Shown here piece by piece: positions 42,186-44,585 of a DNA stretch of 44,585 bases. The stretch lies in contig JAFLSM010000017.1 in the NCBI GenBank assembly GCA_022510955.1, positions 1-44,585 on the forward strand. Direction: 5' to 3'. The translations under genes and the position numbers were made by a program. The first letter of the stretch is position 1. Each line of letters opens with the position of its first letter. This stretch comes from Ruminococcus sp. (GTDB taxonomy: Bacteria; Bacillota; Clostridia; Oscillospirales; Acutalibacteraceae). The notes beneath the pieces are model-generated. The model saw nothing but the letters and a program-made list of their open reading frames with translations, ran no database searches and was not told the DNA's origin.

Positions 42186-42992
42186 TCACATCAAAGTTAT
42201 TCCTATAAAAACATCTTTAGGAATTGTCATATTATTGTCAAGGGATTTTATCATCCCACATTTTTCTTTATTAGAATTTTCTTTCGCTTTACCAAAAATC
42301 ATAAAACGCTCAGCATTGCTGTTTTCAATCAGCCTTTTAGCAAGAACGCCTTCGTTTGCACTCACGGCATAAAAAACCTCTGCACAGCCGTTATTCTCTT
42401 CAAAAAGTGCAAAACAATCGCTTGTACAAATTACACTAACACCATAAAGTCTATAATATTCACGAGCAAATTTTTTGTAATTATTATTCCACAAAAGAAA
42501 ATTATTCTCTAAATAAATTCTTTGAAGCTGTTCAAAATCATAATTTTCTATTGCACTGCAATCATCAAGTTTTAAAAGTTCAGTTCTTGAATACATTCTT
42601 TTCTCAACAAAACATTCAGCTTTGTATCCAAACCTTGCATAGTACTCATACAAAGAGGCTTGTGCAGGCACAAGTGTTGAAAATTTATCGCCGTCCTGCT
42701 TTGCAATTTCAAGTGCAAACTCAATGAGATTTGACATAATATTCCTTTTACGGTAACCAACTTTGGTTGATGCACCGCACAAATAATGAGCCTTTTGCCC
42801 GTTAAGCACAGCATTAATTAAATACAAAGCCGACACAATTCTGTCATTATCCTTTGCACAAAAGGCCCGCATCTGATGCCAATTTTTATCAAAGAACAAA
42901 TCCACTGCTTGATTTGTATCCTCAAAACATTCAAGCCAAAGCATTTTCAGTTGTGCAACATCATTTTTATCTGCTTTAAAAAATTCAATCAT
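42186..42992 (-). CDS. GNAT-family acetyltransferase (Eis-like layout)
   Basis: 268 aa. The N-terminal half is a GNAT domain: FFKADKNDVAQLKMLWLECF, substrate strand IVSALYLINAVLN, the acetyl-CoA region VGYRKRNIMSNLIEFAL (R-K-R-N in place of the usual R-x-x-G), and YYARFGYKAE. The C-terminal 110 residues form a further domain, as in the two-domain Eis-like proteins. The substrate is unknown. It overlaps the DUF2156 gene by ATGA, so the two are translationally coupled and may act on related amine or lipid targets. Confidence 0.85.
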   Translation of the reverse strand: MIEFFKADKNDVAQLKMLWLECFEDTNQAVDLFFDKNWHQMRAFCAKDNDRIVSALYLINAVLNGQKAHYLCGASTKVGYRKRNIMSNLIEFALEIAKQDGDKFSTLVPAQASLYEYYARFGYKAECFVEKRMYSRTELLKLDDCSAIENYDFEQLQRIYLENNFLLWNNNYKKFAREYYRLYGVSVICTSDCFALFEENNGCAEVFYAVSANEGVLAKRLIENSNAERFMIFGKAKENSNKEKCGMIKSLDNNMTIPKDVFIGITLM

Positions 42993-43873
42993 TTCAGTGT
43001 CGCATTAAATCTGTCAAGAATCATCACAGGGTTGTACGAAAGCTTTGATTTTCTCAAACCCTCAATGCCCATATCCTCTTCACGGTTAATATATTCATAG
43101 CTTGTCAGCATTTTTGCAAATTCATTGTTAATTACCGCATAAACACCGTCATATTGCCTTAAAGCCTTTTCAAAATTAATATCATACACCTTATCGGAAA
43201 TCTCACTGCCAAGTGTCATTGCAACAGGCTTGTCCTCAACATACAGCACGGCACCGCTCATTCCAAAATCCTCACGCATTTCAAGAGCTTCCTCAATCAC
43301 GGCAAGCTCCTCGTAACCTTTCGGATTATAACCATTTTCACTGCACCAATCCTTTACAACCTGCAAGACATCCTGCTCATTTGAGTTGTCAATCGTTTCA
43401 AAGCGTGTATTGGTATAGGTTTTGTAGAATTTTGAAATATGGTTGCGTTTTGCGTGGAATTTCTTTCCCGCAAGCATAACCAAATCCTTTGTATTATAGA
43501 TATAATCCTGATTTTCGGGAGAACGCACAAATTCAAATTTAAACGGAAATGTGCTTTCAAGCATAGCCCTTTGAGCGTTGGTCATCATAACAATTTGAGG
43601 TTTTTGTCCTCGCTGTTGTGCGTCAATCAAAATCTGTTCCAAAGCCTGTTTCACATTTTTGCCTGTAGGCATACAATAGCCCCAGACCTTTTTCTCATTA
43701 TTAAAATAAGCCTTTATAAGTGTATCATCATATACGGCAAATTTAATGTTGAATTCATTTCTCCACAAATAGGCATTCAGCAAATTAATATCACATCCGA
43801 ATGCCTCTGAGTAGTCGTAAAACTGCTTAAAATAATTAATATCTTTCTTTTCAATCAACTTGAAATTTAGCAT
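42989..43873 (-). CDS. DUF2156-family protein (MprF C-terminal-domain-like)
   Basis: 294 aa. The sequence matches the soluble DUF2156 domain (PF09924): WGYCMPTGKNVKQAL, KFHAKRNHISKFYKTY, SGAVLYVEDKPVAMTLG, VYDINFEKALRQYDGVYAVIN and the end EEDMGIEGLRKSKLSYNP. The fold is two joined GNAT halves, related to FemAB enzymes; in MprF it moves Lys from tRNA to lipid. Here no membrane domain is attached, so the target may be soluble or peripheral. The gene overlaps tmk by 7 bp and the GNAT gene by 4 bp. Confidence 0.88.
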   Translation of the reverse strand: MLNFKLIEKKDINYFKQFYDYSEAFGCDINLLNAYLWRNEFNIKFAVYDDTLIKAYFNNEKKVWGYCMPTGKNVKQALEQILIDAQQRGQKPQIVMMTNAQRAMLESTFPFKFEFVRSPENQDYIYNTKDLVMLAGKKFHAKRNHISKFYKTYTNTRFETIDNSNEQDVLQVVKDWCSENGYNPKGYEELAVIEEALEMREDFGMSGAVLYVEDKPVAMTLGSEISDKVYDINFEKALRQYDGVYAVINNEFAKMLTSYEYINREEDMGIEGLRKSKLSYNPVMILDRFNATLK

Positions 43874-44535
43874 AAAATATTCAGTGTCGCCTCTTCAATC
43901 TCTTTTGCAATCTTTTCAATAGTCTTAATTTCTCCGTTTTCGCAGCAATTAATTACCAACCAACCGCATTTTTTGGCGGCATAAAGGGCACTTTTGCGAC
44001 AATCAAGCAAAAATTTAAGGTTTTTTTCGTGTAAATCTTTTTTTGAGTTATCGCCATTGTAACGCTTTTCCATAAGCTTTTGAGAAACCTCAGGTTCAAC
44101 ATCAAGGTATACAATCCTGTCGGGCTGAGGAATTCCAAGCTTTTTGTATTCAAAGTCAGCCTGCCAATCAATAAAGCTGTCCCACTCGTTCTCAGGAAGT
44201 TTTGACATCTGATATATAATGTTTGAGGTTGCATAGCGATCGCTCAGAATAACTGTACCGTCAGAATAGTCCTGTTTCCAAAACTGCAAATAACTTGCAA
44301 CCCTGTCAACCGCATAAAACGCAGATGCCGCATAGGCGTTGACATCCTCAGGCTTGTCGCCAAATTCACCGCCCAGATACATTTTGACAAGTGATGAACT
44401 TGGATTTGCATAATCAGGGAACTCAAGCTTTTTTACTTTTTTGCCTTGTGCAGACAGCTTGTCAGCCAGAATTTTAGTCTGAGTAGCCTTTCCGCTGCCG
44501 TCAAGACCTTCGATTACAATAATTTTACTATTCAT
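43867..44535 (-). CDS. tmk: Thymidylate kinase
   Basis: 222 aa. It phosphorylates dTMP to dTDP. P-loop EGLDGSGKATQTKIL, FPDY, the DR motif LSDRYATSN, and a LID-like region with DNSKKDLHEKNL are seen. The frame opens at GTG-like codons upstream (MGRKAMEI...), but those codons belong to the repeat shared with the cupin leader, and thymidylate kinases begin close to the K-I-I-V-I-E-G-L-D-G strand; I take the ATG at 44535. It is the first gene of the seven-gene operon as far as the window shows. Confidence 0.94.
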   Translation of the reverse strand: MNSKIIVIEGLDGSGKATQTKILADKLSAQGKKVKKLEFPDYANPSSSLVKMYLGGEFGDKPEDVNAYAASAFYAVDRVASYLQFWKQDYSDGTVILSDRYATSNIIYQMSKLPENEWDSFIDWQADFEYKKLGIPQPDRIVYLDVEPEVSQKLMEKRYNGDNSKKDLHEKNLKFLLDCRKSALYAAKKCGWLVINCCENGEIKTIEKIAKEIEEATLNILC

Positions 44536-44585
44536 AATAATTTCCATAGCCTTTCTGCCCACAAATATAGGTTAAAAATTCCTAC
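44533..44585 (-). repeat. Second copy of the cupin-leader repeat, running into the tmk start codon
   Basis: Read on the minus strand from the window edge, 50 of 53 bases match 5034-5086, including GTAGGAATTTTTAAC, GTGGGC, GAAAGGCTATGGAAATT and the final ATG. Its upstream half lies outside the window. Confidence 0.85.

Overview
The window is 44.6 kb of AT-rich, Gram-positive-type chromosome. Evidence for a Firmicute is the MraZ-led dcw division/cell-wall cluster, a SAM-I riboswitch on metK, a T-box on alaS, a LexA/DinR-type SOS box on uvrA, strong Shine-Dalgarno sequences and frequent GTG/TTG starts. A secreted GH13 amylase carrying CBM26-like modules and a dockerin points to the Ruminococcaceae, and specifically to a Ruminococcus bromii-like starch degrader with an amylosome. 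The species call is inference; no marker gene was compared.

Layout. 1-2.9 kb: the 3' end of gapA, then a two-gene unit of membrane proteins, the first with an N-terminal XRE helix-turn-helix and its own candidate operator. 2.9-5.5 kb: metK behind a SAM-I riboswitch, a GNAT acetyltransferase and a small cupin preceded by a structured repeat. 5.5-9.5 kb: a FemX-like gene and a response regulator/histidine kinase/secreted protein operon; both promoters carry the same 11-bp-phased direct repeats. 9.7-12.6 kb: SOS-controlled uvrA. 12.6-14.1 kb: a small membrane protein in gene-poor DNA. 14.1-26.7 kb: the dcw cluster, all on the minus strand: mraZ-rsmH-ftsL-PBP(PASTA)-mraY-ftsW-murG-murA-ftsQ-ftsZ. 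It has no murC/D/E/F and no ftsA. 26.9-29.1 kb: alr plus a sugar-transfer-type ATP-grasp gene. 29.4-34.8 kb: the dockerin amylase, endonuclease IV, tRNA-Pro(GGG) and a surface-anchored protein with a Ser/Gly linker. 35.1-38.1 kb: alaS with its T-box. 38.1-38.4 kb: a tandem repeat. 38.5-44.5 kb: a seven-gene minus-strand operon: tmk, DUF2156 protein, GNAT, DJ-1 protein, 5-formyl-THF cyclo-ligase, mltG, U32 peptidase-like.

How it fits together. Most of the window is cell-envelope and housekeeping: lipid II synthesis and flipping/polymerisation (MurA, MraY, MurG, FtsW, PBP), septum assembly (FtsZ, FtsQ, FtsL), D-Ala supply (Alr), glycan-strand release (MltG) and branching or modification (FemX-like). 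Two secreted proteins are the starch-facing part.

Most worth a second look: (i) TTGTATCA repeats linking the two-component operon to the femX-like gene; (ii) a 53-bp sequence, 50/53 identical, that runs exactly into the start codons of two unrelated genes (cupin and tmk); (iii) a palindromic ATACTAATC repeat family, one copy of which sits inside the alaS T-box; (iv) a family of degenerate intergenic repeats; (v) the HTH-membrane protein pair. No CRISPR array, transposase, prophage or obvious defence system was seen.
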